A stretch of 64,000 nucleotides of DNA from Bacteroides sp. (GTDB taxonomy: Bacteria > Bacteroidota > Bacteroidia > Bacteroidales > SM23-62). Both the position numbers and the translations under genes were made by a program. Under the pieces are notes generated by a model that was not told the DNA's origin, made no database searches, and saw only the letters and a program-made list of their open reading frames with translations. The stretch is from positions 1 through 64,000 of the forward strand of contig DRHS01000137.1 in NCBI GenBank assembly GCA_011053095.1, read 5' to 3'. Shown piece after piece: positions 38,852-48,107 of this stretch; positions within the stretch are counted from its first letter, which is position 1; every line of letters starts with the position of its first letter.

Positions 38852-40024
38852 ATGCGCAGGCCTTTCATATACATTGTTCTTCTTGTCCTTTTTGTTCATG
38901 GAATTTCTGCACAGGACGATGTATCATCCTTCGAACTTAACGGGTACCTCACAAATATGCAATCCGTTATGTATTCTAACCCCAGCGAGGACTGGATTAT
39001 TGATAATCTATTTCACAACCGTCTGAATTTTTTCTATTACGGAGGAGAACATTTTACCGGCTCCCTAAAGCTCAGAAACAGGCTTATATACGGAGAAACC
39101 ATTAAGCTTGTCCCCGGATATGCCGATGCCATTGAGGAGGATATGGGATGGATGGATCTTTCCTACAATTTGTTGAGCGGTAATTCCTATGTGCTTAATA
39201 CAATGATCGACCGAGTATGGCTGCAATATTCAACAGATGGATTTGTGGCCACGGCCGGGAGGCAGAGGATTAACTGGGGACAAACATTTGTCTGGAATGT
39301 CAACGATATTTTTAACGCCTACTCCTATTTCGATTTTGACTACGAAGAGCGTCCCGGTTCCGATGCAATAAGACTGCAACTTTATCCGAATTATACCTCA
39401 ACCATTGAGCTGGCTGCAAAACTTGACAGCGCAAATAAACTTACAGCTGCTGCCCTTTACCGGTTTAATGTGTTCAGCTACGACATACAGTTCCTGGCAG
39501 GTGTGTTGCAGGAAGAGGATTATGTAGGGGGACTCGGATGGTCCGGAAACCTAGGGGGAGCAGGATTCAGAGGAGAGGCCAGTTATTTTCATCCCATGAA
39601 AAATCCCGGCGATACCTCCGGTATGTTTATGTTTTCGGCAGGTATCGATTATATATTCCCAAATACTCTCATGTTGCAGGGGGAGTACCTGTATTCAAGC
39701 AATCCGTTTTCCTCGGCTTTCGGTTTTATAGATTTTTATTCCGGTCCACTTACCGTTAAACAACTTGCCTTTACAAAGCATACCATATTTGCCTCCGTTT
39801 CTTATCAGGTCACTCCACTTTTCACTGCCAGTCTCGGGGGAATGTACTTTCCGGATATGAAAGGATATTTTATCGGTCCAAGCCTTACCTATAATGTCCT
39901 GAACAATGTTGACCTGTCATTTTTTATGCAGTACTTTAATGCTGAAAACGAAGATCCACTTACCGGGCAGATTACCAGGCAACAGATAAGCCTTTTGTTC
40001 CTTCGCCTCAAATGGAGTTTCTAG
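38852..40024 (+). CDS. Outer-membrane beta-barrel protein of the ABC locus
   Basis: Signal peptide; RINWGQTFVWNVNDIFNAYSYFDFDYEERPGSDAIRLQLYPN (DUF1302-like pattern); terminal LRLKWSF. Confidence 0.75.
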   Translation: MRRPFIYIVLLVLFVHGISAQDDVSSFELNGYLTNMQSVMYSNPSEDWIIDNLFHNRLNFFYYGGEHFTGSLKLRNRLIYGETIKLVPGYADAIEEDMGWMDLSYNLLSGNSYVLNTMIDRVWLQYSTDGFVATAGRQRINWGQTFVWNVNDIFNAYSYFDFDYEERPGSDAIRLQLYPNYTSTIELAAKLDSANKLTAAALYRFNVFSYDIQFLAGVLQEEDYVGGLGWSGNLGGAGFRGEASYFHPMKNPGDTSGMFMFSAGIDYIFPNTLMLQGEYLYSSNPFSSAFGFIDFYSGPLTVKQLAFTKHTIFASVSYQVTPLFTASLGGMYFPDMKGYFIGPSLTYNVLNNVDLSFFMQYFNAENEDPLTGQITRQQISLLFLRLKWSF

Positions 40025-40111
40025 GTCTACCAGTGACCCTTTCGCTCACCCAGCAACCCACACAACCGTTAAAATTGGATTTGATTCCCCGATTTTTAAT
40101 CTTTGCTATTC

Positions 40112-40567
40112 ATGAAATTCATTAATCCAAACAATATGAAAAACACTCTTGTCTTCTTAATTGCGCTTTTTCTTGTGGGACTAAATTCTTTACCTTTATC
40201 CGGATCAGAACCCACTTCTATGAAAGAAACAGATAATCAATTGCTAATAGTCTGGACCAGCGGCGATCCGGAACTTGCACATAAAATGGTTTTTATGTAT
40301 GCCCATAATGCTCAGAAAAACGGGTGGTGGGACCAGGTTACAATGCTTGTTTGGGGACCTTCGGAAAAACTAAGCAGTGAAGATGCTAAAATTCAGGAAT
40401 CGCTTCAAAAGATGCAAGAAGATGGCGTTGAGCTACTCGCATGCAAAGCATGTGCTGATCAATATGGCGTTTGTAGCAAACTGGAGGATATTGGAATTAC
40501 AGTTAAATATACCGGTACCTTCCTGACGGATTATATTAAATCCGGTAAAAAGATAATTACATTCTGA
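40112..40567 (+). CDS. DsrE family protein with N-terminal signal sequence
   Basis: QLLIVWTSGDPELAHKMVFMYAHNAQKNGWWDQVTMLVWGPS...LACKACADQYGV. Confidence 0.75.
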   Translation: MKFINPNNMKNTLVFLIALFLVGLNSLPLSGSEPTSMKETDNQLLIVWTSGDPELAHKMVFMYAHNAQKNGWWDQVTMLVWGPSEKLSSEDAKIQESLQKMQEDGVELLACKACADQYGVCSKLEDIGITVKYTGTFLTDYIKSGKKIITF

Positions 40568-40628
40568 GCAGGACCATCCCTGCCTTTCGGTCAGCAAAAC
40601 CAGGCTATTTGTAACTATTATTTTCGGT

Positions 40629-41268
40629 TTGTTAATTCAGAGCCCTTTCGCTTTCAGGAATGGTGAACGGATGTTTGCATGCGCTGCAGCTGTTCCCGCA
40701 GTAGGTCCCGCAATGAAAGATAATTTCCCTGAAGTCCTTGAGTTTTCCTGGGCTTTCCCAATTGACGGTTTAGTGGCAACCGAGGATAACATTTCTGTTC
40801 GCGAACAGAAAATGCAGATTGTTACTCCTTCATTTTTAAAAATGTTCGATCGGGAAGAAAATTACATTCTGGGGGGATATTTCCTGTGAGATAAGAGGAG
40901 TGATCAGAGATGTCCCGGCAAATTCCCATATAAAGTTCACCGTACTGGTCTCTGCAGAAACTCTGCACAGTGAAACCTACAACCAGAGCCGGACAGCCTT
41001 ACATCATCCTCGAACGTACCCGGTGATGAAATTTTCTGGGCCAGTGGGATCAGCCGTACAGATGAAGATCAGGGTCGGGGTGTTATATAAAAATTGGAAT
41101 TTCGATAACCGGCAGTACAGGATAGAAAAGCAGATTTTTGGCGCTATAGGAAAATTTTCGCTGGTTGCAATTATCATTGCTGCACTGGGACTGTTTGCTG
41201 TGATTGCAGTGGCCATACAGACTGTACGTGCAGCCAATACCAACCCACAATCCCTGAAATACGAGTAG
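40629..41268 (+). pseudogene. Eroded FtsX/MacB-type ABC permease
   Basis: Fragments in different frames: MKDNFPEVLEFSWAFP...REQKMQIVTPSFLKMF; GVIRDVPANSHIKFTVLVSAETL; YRIEKQIFGAIGKFSLVAIIIAALGLF; NPQSLKYE. Intervening conserved segments missing. Confidence 0.8.
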
Positions 41269-41306
41269 GCTTTTTTTGCTATCTTTACCATTCTTTTATC
41301 CTGATT

Positions 41307-42884
41307 ATGAAAGGATTGTTATATGTACTCCCCTACCTGATTTTCTTGTCTCAATCTGCCCTTACCCAGGTGAGTGATCCTGTTAACTCCTGGATTAAGG
41401 AAGGAGATGAGGAAAAAATCGAAAGTTATCTTCTGGACCATGATATTAATGAAAGGCATGGACAATCAGGGATGACATTGCTTGTTAATTCAATCCTTCA
41501 TGGCCCTGCACCCGTCACTAAATTGTTTGTCCAGAACGGAAGTGATGTCAGCATGTTTGTAGGCGGAATTAGTCCCCTGATGCATGCAGCAGCAAGTTCG
41601 GATGTGGCAAAGGTTTCTCTGGTTCTGGATGCCGGTGCGGATAAGGAAGCTGAGGATCACGAAGGAAATACCGCTTTGTATTATGCAGCATCCAGTGGCA
41701 ATCTTAAAATAACCCGCTTCCTGGTCAGGAATGGTGCGAACCTTCATCATAAAAACAATACACAGCAAACCCCCTACGATATGGCTGTGCAAACCAGAAA
41801 ACAGGAAGTTGCAAAATTCCTGCGTGAAGAAGCACAGTCGAATCTGCCGGAATTGCTTGACGGTCCATATATTAAGTGGGTGGGTAAGAAGAAAATCAAG
41901 GCTTTTTACATGGTTCACGATTCCAATTCAGGGATCACGCGACGTTCAAAAAGTAATTTTAAAGCAGACTCTGACCCCTATTTAATACAGGGGTTCGCCA
42001 CTGACAGCATGGATTATATTGTATATTCCCAAAAGGGAATTTCTCCCGACCTTACAGATGAAGCTGAACTTGTTATGGTAATCGGAGACATCCATGGAGG
42101 ATATGACAGCCTTGTCGTATTCCTTCAAAATAACCATGTAATTGACAGGAGTATGAACTGGATATGGGGGAACGGTCACCTGGTATTTGTGGGTGATATT
42201 TTCGACCGCGGAGATAAGGTGACCGAGGCCCTGTGGCTGATCTATCGGATTGAAAGCCAGGCGTCAGAAGAAGGGGGAGCTGTGCATCTAATTCTTGGAA
42301 ATCATGAATTAATGGTACTTGAAGGGGACCTGAATTATGTGGCAGACAAGTACCTGTTAATGTCAGAAAGACTGAACCTTAATTATTCCCTTTTCTTTGG
42401 AAAGAAAACAGTGCTGGGACAATGGTTGCGAATCAAAAACACAATTATCCGGATCAATGGGTACATGTTTGTTCATGCCGGACTTTCAACGGACATTCTT
42501 GAAACAGGGCTAACTATGCATGAGATAAATGATCATATTCGTTATTTCATAAATCACCCGGATCGGAAGGATTATGAGGGTGTCAACAGAAATACCCTCC
42601 TTGGTCCAAATGGACCTTTCTGGTACAGAGGGTATCTGAAAAATAATCGCCAATACGAGCACATGGCCGAAGACGATCTTGAAAAAGTTCTGGAATATTT
42701 TGATGCGGATCGTATTTTTATCGGTCATACAAATGTGGAAGAAATAACTCCCCTGTACAACAACCGCGTATTTGCTATCGACGTTCCTTTCTATTCCCAT
42801 AAACACTCAATGTATGGACTGCTGCTTGACGCGGGTGATGTGTTCCTTTTAAATACCTCTGCAGAGAAAAAGCAAATCAATTAA
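41307..42884 (+). CDS. Exported ankyrin-repeat / calcineurin-like metallophosphatase fusion
   Basis: ANK repeats (EGNTALYYAASSGNLKITRFLVRNGANLHHKN); phosphatase motifs GDIHGG, GDIFDRGD, GNHE, FVHAG, GHTNVEE. Confidence 0.9.
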   Translation: MKGLLYVLPYLIFLSQSALTQVSDPVNSWIKEGDEEKIESYLLDHDINERHGQSGMTLLVNSILHGPAPVTKLFVQNGSDVSMFVGGISPLMHAAASSDVAKVSLVLDAGADKEAEDHEGNTALYYAASSGNLKITRFLVRNGANLHHKNNTQQTPYDMAVQTRKQEVAKFLREEAQSNLPELLDGPYIKWVGKKKIKAFYMVHDSNSGITRRSKSNFKADSDPYLIQGFATDSMDYIVYSQKGISPDLTDEAELVMVIGDIHGGYDSLVVFLQNNHVIDRSMNWIWGNGHLVFVGDIFDRGDKVTEALWLIYRIESQASEEGGAVHLILGNHELMVLEGDLNYVADKYLLMSERLNLNYSLFFGKKTVLGQWLRIKNTIIRINGYMFVHAGLSTDILETGLTMHEINDHIRYFINHPDRKDYEGVNRNTLLGPNGPFWYRGYLKNNRQYEHMAEDDLEKVLEYFDADRIFIGHTNVEEITPLYNNRVFAIDVPFYSHKHSMYGLLLDAGDVFLLNTSAEKKQIN

Positions 42885-42962
42885 ATTTTATTACATTGGT
42901 ACTTCAATCCCGGCACTGCCAACTCGTGGATCTCTTCTTCTTATCTTGATTATCTTCAAAAT

Positions 42963-44030
42963 ATGGGGATTATGAAACAAATTCAACCTAATAAAATAAT
43001 TGTTTTCTTCCTTGTCATTCTTTTTCCTTCAATGGGTATTATTCCGGCTCAACAAGAGCACGGAGAACCAAGCCTTTTATTCCGGTCAGATGAAACAATT
43101 GAGCTGACTCTGACAATGGGTATCAGGACTGTTCTCCGGGATGTTGGCGACGACAGGGAGCAGCATCCGGCCCGAATCTCATATTTATCTTCGAATGGTG
43201 AGATAGTGGAATTGCCCCTCAAGATAAGGACCCGGGGACATTTCAGAAGAGATCCGATGAATTGCGATTTCCCTCCTCTCAGATTAAATTTTGCTTCAAA
43301 AACATCCGGTAATACGATTTTTGAGGGACAGGACAAGTTAAAGCTTGTAACTCATTGCAGAACAAGGGGTAGTAAATACGAACAAAATGTCCTGAAAGAA
43401 TACCTGGTCTATCGTTTGTACAACCTGTTCACGGATGAGAGTTACCGGGTCCGGCTCGTAGAACTTACCTATGTTGACTCTCTCGGAAAAGTTGATACCC
43501 TTAATAGAATGGGATTTTTCATTGAGCCTAGCCAGCAGATGGCAGAGCGTAACAATTGCGAGGGGGTTCTGATAAAAAATGTACAGCAGGATCAATGCGA
43601 GCGCTATAAAACCAATGTAATGTCAGTGTTTCAATACATGGTAGGAAATACTGACTGGTCTATTCCGGCCGCACATAATATTGTCCTGATTAGAGAGGAG
43701 ATTACAGATCCCCCGATAACAGTACCCTTTGATTTCGATTGGTGTGGACTGGTAAACTCTTCCTATGCACTGCCTAATCCGGTGCTTGGAATTGACAATG
43801 TCAGGACTCGGCTGTTCCGGGGGTTTTGCAGATCTGAAAATGAATTCGAACTGGCCTTCCAGGAATTCAGGGACAGAGAGGAAGATATATTTAAAACAAT
43901 AGATTCTGTTCCGGGTTTATCGGATCGCGAACGCCAGAATGTGGTTAAATACATGGAGCAATTCTTTAAGGTCATAAACAAACCCAAACTGTCCCGTAAT
44001 GAATTTCTAAATAACTGCAGATCGGAATGA
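42963..44030 (+). CDS. Secreted protein with similarity to CotH-like atypical kinases
   Basis: Signal peptide; LKLVTHCRTRGSKYEQNVLKEYLVYRLYNLFT, NTDWSIPAAHNIVLIR, VPFDFDWCGLVN. Confidence 0.55.
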   Translation: MGIMKQIQPNKIIVFFLVILFPSMGIIPAQQEHGEPSLLFRSDETIELTLTMGIRTVLRDVGDDREQHPARISYLSSNGEIVELPLKIRTRGHFRRDPMNCDFPPLRLNFASKTSGNTIFEGQDKLKLVTHCRTRGSKYEQNVLKEYLVYRLYNLFTDESYRVRLVELTYVDSLGKVDTLNRMGFFIEPSQQMAERNNCEGVLIKNVQQDQCERYKTNVMSVFQYMVGNTDWSIPAAHNIVLIREEITDPPITVPFDFDWCGLVNSSYALPNPVLGIDNVRTRLFRGFCRSENEFELAFQEFRDREEDIFKTIDSVPGLSDRERQNVVKYMEQFFKVINKPKLSRNEFLNNCRSE

Positions 44031-44070
44031 TTTCCGGGAAAACCGGGTGTGTATTTTCTTCAAATTATTA

Positions 44071-44078
44071 TAAATTTG
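44071..44078 (+). promoter_or_regulatory. Bacteroidetes-type -7 element TAAATTTG
   Basis: TAnnTTTG match 25 nt upstream of ATG 44104. Confidence 0.5.
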
Positions 44079-44103
44079 ATTCATAATCATAATGTATTAA
44101 GTC

Positions 44104-45435
44104 ATGCGCATAAAAACCTTTCGTATTTGTATTCTGTTTCTGTGGATCTTCAGCCTTTCATTATTCGGACAACAGAATAAAATTGAGTTTCAGGAATTCG
44201 ATCTGGAAAACGGCCTTCATGTGATCCTTCATGAGGATAACAGTTCTCCCATCGTAGCCATAAATATCACATATCATGTAGGATCAAAAAATGAGCAGCC
44301 GAACAGAACAGGCTTTGCCCATTTTTTTGAACATCTCATGTTTGAAGGATCCGAATATGTTGAACGGGGTGAATTTCATGATTATATTCAAAACGCCGGC
44401 GGGGTGAACAATGCCGAAACATCGTTTGATTATACAATGTATTACGAGATCCTGCCTTCCAACCAGTTGGAACTTGGGTTGTGGCTTGAATCTGAGCGGC
44501 TTATGCATCTTCGAATCGATAGTGCCGGAGTTGAAACCCAGCGAAATGTTGTAAAAGAAGAGCGTCGTCAAACATTCGATAACCAGCCCTACGGATCAAT
44601 TCTTGAAGAAGTTTTCTCCAACTCATTCACCCACCATCCTTACCGCTGGGTACCCATAGGGAATATTCAATATATCGACCAGGCAAAGCTTGAAGAATTT
44701 ATTGAATTCCATGAACATTTTTATGTGCCGGAAAATGCTGTGCTGGTCATCGCAGGAGATTTCGAATATTCACATGCCAGGAAATTGGTTGAAGCATACT
44801 TTGGGGATATCCCTAATGGCGGACATGAGATTTATCGCCCGGATGTAACTGAAGCTGTGCCTTCAGAGGAAATCAGGAAAAACGTCTATGACAATATTCA
44901 ATTGCCAGCGGTATTCACGGCCTACCGTATGCCAGGAATGGGAGATCCTGACACCTATGCGCTGGAAATGCTACAAACCTTGCTTGCTGGGGGACAAAGT
45001 TCACGGATTTATAAATCTGTTGTTGACAACCAGCAACTTGCCGTCGAAGCAGGTGCTATTCCTTTCGATCTTGAAGATGCTGGTCTTTTTATTGTATATG
45101 GATTTGCCAATATGGGAGTTCCTCTGGAAGATATTGAGGCAGCTCTTGATGAAGAAATCCTGAAGGTCGTTGAAAAGGGACTTACCGAAAGGGAGTTTCA
45201 AAAGCTTGCCAACCAGACTGAAAATGATTTCATCAGCCAGAATACAACCATGTCAGGTATTTCAACAAATCTTGCGGACTATTATACGTTCTTCGGGGAT
45301 CCGGAACTTATAAACACTGAAATTGAAAAGTACCTCGCTGTAACACCGGAAGATATAGTGGCTGTTGCAAAAAAATACCTTGTGCCTGAAAATCGCGTGG
45401 TCCTGCATTACCTTCCAAAAGAACAGCAACAATAA
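44104..45435 (+). CDS. M16 family zinc metallopeptidase (catalytic-type)
   Basis: GFAHFFEHLMFEGSEY with HxxEH. Confidence 0.92.
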   Translation: MRIKTFRICILFLWIFSLSLFGQQNKIEFQEFDLENGLHVILHEDNSSPIVAINITYHVGSKNEQPNRTGFAHFFEHLMFEGSEYVERGEFHDYIQNAGGVNNAETSFDYTMYYEILPSNQLELGLWLESERLMHLRIDSAGVETQRNVVKEERRQTFDNQPYGSILEEVFSNSFTHHPYRWVPIGNIQYIDQAKLEEFIEFHEHFYVPENAVLVIAGDFEYSHARKLVEAYFGDIPNGGHEIYRPDVTEAVPSEEIRKNVYDNIQLPAVFTAYRMPGMGDPDTYALEMLQTLLAGGQSSRIYKSVVDNQQLAVEAGAIPFDLEDAGLFIVYGFANMGVPLEDIEAALDEEILKVVEKGLTEREFQKLANQTENDFISQNTTMSGISTNLADYYTFFGDPELINTEIEKYLAVTPEDIVAVAKKYLVPENRVVLHYLPKEQQQ

Positions 45436-45447
45436 AATCCGACACAC

Positions 45448-47526
45448 ATGAAATACAGACAGATCCTTTTATTCGTTTTCGCATTTATACCAATAATTCT
45501 TTCAGCCCAGATTGATCGGAGCAAAGCACCTGAAGCGGGACCTGCACCGGATATAAAGGTCGGAGAGTACAATTCTTTCGAATTAAAAAATGGCCTGAAA
45601 GTTTTTGTTGTCGAGAATCACAAAATTCCACGTGTTTCCTATTCTCTTATATTGAATATTGATCCTTTCACCGAGGGAGACAGTAATGGCTATTCGGCAA
45701 TTACGGGTGATCTGCTTGGAACTGCAACCACAACGCGGACCAAGGATCAGATCGACGAGGAAGTTGATTTTATCGGTGCCTCTCTCAGCAGTTCGTCCGG
45801 CTCTGTTTATGGAGCGTCACTGAAAAAACATAACGATAAGCTTCTTGAACTCATGTCGGATGTACTTCTAAATCCGATATTCAACCAGGATGAACTTGAC
45901 AAGATAAAGAAACAGACCATCTCCAACCTTGCCGCCAGCAAAACGGATCCTTCCTCCATCTCAGCGGTTGTAAAGGACGCGCTTATGTATGGGAAAGATC
46001 ATCCATATGGTGAAGTAGTAACAGAGGCCACGGTAGAATCTATAACTCTTGAAATGTGTGAGCAATATTACAGCACCTATTTCAAGCCAAACATAGCATA
46101 CCTGGCCATCGTGGGGGATGTCAACCTTAAAGAGGCCAAAAAACTTACCAAAAAATACTTTGGGAAATGGGTCGCAGGAGTTGTTCCTTCTCACACCTAT
46201 CCGGTGCCGGTTGTTCCGGAATCTGTTCATGTATCTGTTGTGGACAGGCCCCATGCCGTCCAAAGTGTGATAAAAGTGGCCCACCCGGTAACCTTTACTG
46301 TCGGAATGGAGGATTATGTTCATGGAAGGGTTATGAATCTCATGCTTGGAGGCAGCGTAGCCCGTCTGGACCAGAACCTCAGGGAAACGCACGCCTATAC
46401 CTACGGAGTAAATTCTTCCCTTAGCCAGGATAAATGGATTGGCAATTTCTCAGTTACTACGGATGTCAGAAATGAAGTGACGGATTCTGCTGTTTACCAG
46501 ATTCTTTACGAGCTCAACAGGATTCGGACTGAAACTGCTTCCACAAAGGAGGTGGAAAAAATAAAGAATTACATGTCCGGCAACTTTGCCCTTGCCCTGG
46601 AACAGCCAGGTACGGTAGCTCGCTTTGCATTAAACATTGCTCTTTACAATTTGCCGGAGGATTATTATGCCAATTACCTGAAGCGAATATCCGAGGTAAC
46701 CCCGGAAAGCATTCAGTCGGCCGCACAGAAATATATAAAGCCTGAAAATTGTCATATTGTAGTTGTGGGAAAAGCCGATGAGTTTGCCGATAAGCTTGCT
46801 GCTTTCAGTCCCACGAGCACCATCGACTATTACGATGCTGAAGGTACCTGGATAGATCCTGCAGAAATGAAGGCGGAATTGCCTGCAGGACTCACTGCCG
46901 AAAAAGTGGTGGAAAAATATCTTGCTGCCATCGGGGGAAGATCAGTACTTGAGTCCATTAAGGATATTTCCATAAAAATGAAAATGGAGGTTCAGGGGAT
47001 GAGTCTTGATTCTGAGGTATTGAGAAAGGCCCCTGATAAGTTTTTAATGAGTATGAGTATGGACGGAAACATCATGCAGCTGACTAGTTTTGATGGTAGC
47101 ATTGGAAAAACGACAGGAATGCAGGGCGAGCAGGTAATGGAAGGTGATGACCTGGAAGCAATGAAGGTCCAGTCTGCATTCATGCCAGAACTTAACTACT
47201 CCGGATTGGGATATGCTATTAAACTGCAGTCAATAGAAAAAAATGAGGGCTCTGATGCTTACAAAGTCGAAATAACAGACCCTCTGGGTGAAGTTAGTTT
47301 TGCATACTATGATATTGAATCGGGTTACCTTGTCAGAGAGGAACAAACTCAGGAAACTCCAAATGGACCCTCGTTCCAATCTACAAACATGAGTGATTAC
47401 AGGGAGGTTGGTGGAATAATGTATCCCCATAAAATGGTAATTGGCATGGGTCCTCAAACCATTACCGGGATAACAACCAGCGTAGAATTTAATACTGGCA
47501 TTGAAGATTCTGTTTTTCAAAAATAG
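45448..47526 (+). CDS. M16 family protein lacking HxxEH, with C-terminal LolA-like/outer-membrane lipoprotein-sorting-like extension
   Basis: NGLKVFVVENHKIPRVSYSLILNIDP; HxxEH position reads YSAITGDLLGTATTTR; C-terminal EKYLAAIGGRSVLESIKDISIKMKMEVQGM...REVGGIMYPHKMVI. Confidence 0.85.
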   Translation: MKYRQILLFVFAFIPIILSAQIDRSKAPEAGPAPDIKVGEYNSFELKNGLKVFVVENHKIPRVSYSLILNIDPFTEGDSNGYSAITGDLLGTATTTRTKDQIDEEVDFIGASLSSSSGSVYGASLKKHNDKLLELMSDVLLNPIFNQDELDKIKKQTISNLAASKTDPSSISAVVKDALMYGKDHPYGEVVTEATVESITLEMCEQYYSTYFKPNIAYLAIVGDVNLKEAKKLTKKYFGKWVAGVVPSHTYPVPVVPESVHVSVVDRPHAVQSVIKVAHPVTFTVGMEDYVHGRVMNLMLGGSVARLDQNLRETHAYTYGVNSSLSQDKWIGNFSVTTDVRNEVTDSAVYQILYELNRIRTETASTKEVEKIKNYMSGNFALALEQPGTVARFALNIALYNLPEDYYANYLKRISEVTPESIQSAAQKYIKPENCHIVVVGKADEFADKLAAFSPTSTIDYYDAEGTWIDPAEMKAELPAGLTAEKVVEKYLAAIGGRSVLESIKDISIKMKMEVQGMSLDSEVLRKAPDKFLMSMSMDGNIMQLTSFDGSIGKTTGMQGEQVMEGDDLEAMKVQSAFMPELNYSGLGYAIKLQSIEKNEGSDAYKVEITDPLGEVSFAYYDIESGYLVREEQTQETPNGPSFQSTNMSDYREVGGIMYPHKMVIGMGPQTITGITTSVEFNTGIEDSVFQK

Positions 47527-47528
47527 AA

Positions 47529-47981
47529 ATGAGGGCAGTAATTCAGCGTGTTCAAAAAGCTTCTGTATCTATTGAGGGAGAAGTAAAGTCCGCCATCGGG
47601 CCCGGCCTTCTTGTCCTTCTGGGGATCGAAGATTCTGATCTTCCGGAAGATGCTGAATGGCTCAGTGGTAAAATTGCCCGCCTGAGAGTTTTCCGTGATA
47701 CCCATGGTACAATGAATCTATCTCTTGAGGAATCCGGGGGGGAAATTCTCGTGATCAGCCAGTTTACACTTCATGCCAGTACTAAAAAGGGAAACAGGCC
47801 ATCTTATATCCGTGCTGCCAGGCCTGAAACTGCCATTCCCTTATATGATAAGTTTATTGATCTCCTTGAATCTGAAACAGGTAAAAGGGTGTTGACAGGA
47901 GAATTTGGAGCTTATATGCAGGTTGAACTCATCAATGACGGACCCGTAACAATTATAGTCGACACCAAAAACCGGGAATAA
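47529..47981 (+). CDS. dtd: D-aminoacyl-tRNA deacylase
   Basis: MRAVIQRVQKASVSI, ISQFTLHASTKKGNRPSYIRAARPE, TGEFGAYMQVELINDGPVTI. Confidence 0.95.
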   Translation: MRAVIQRVQKASVSIEGEVKSAIGPGLLVLLGIEDSDLPEDAEWLSGKIARLRVFRDTHGTMNLSLEESGGEILVISQFTLHASTKKGNRPSYIRAARPETAIPLYDKFIDLLESETGKRVLTGEFGAYMQVELINDGPVTIIVDTKNRE

Positions 47982-48107
47982 TAGTTTGTTTCAGATCCCC
48001 TCATTCCCAGTATCCATAACCCATTTCCAGGATCCGTCTGTCTGCTTCTTCCAGATACTAAGGTATTTCCAAAAGGTTTGTATTTTTATTCTTCAAATAT
48101 AGATATC

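Noticed and set aside
45961-46392. 143-aa minus-strand ORF
   Set aside because: Antisense to the M16 gene; no domain signature.
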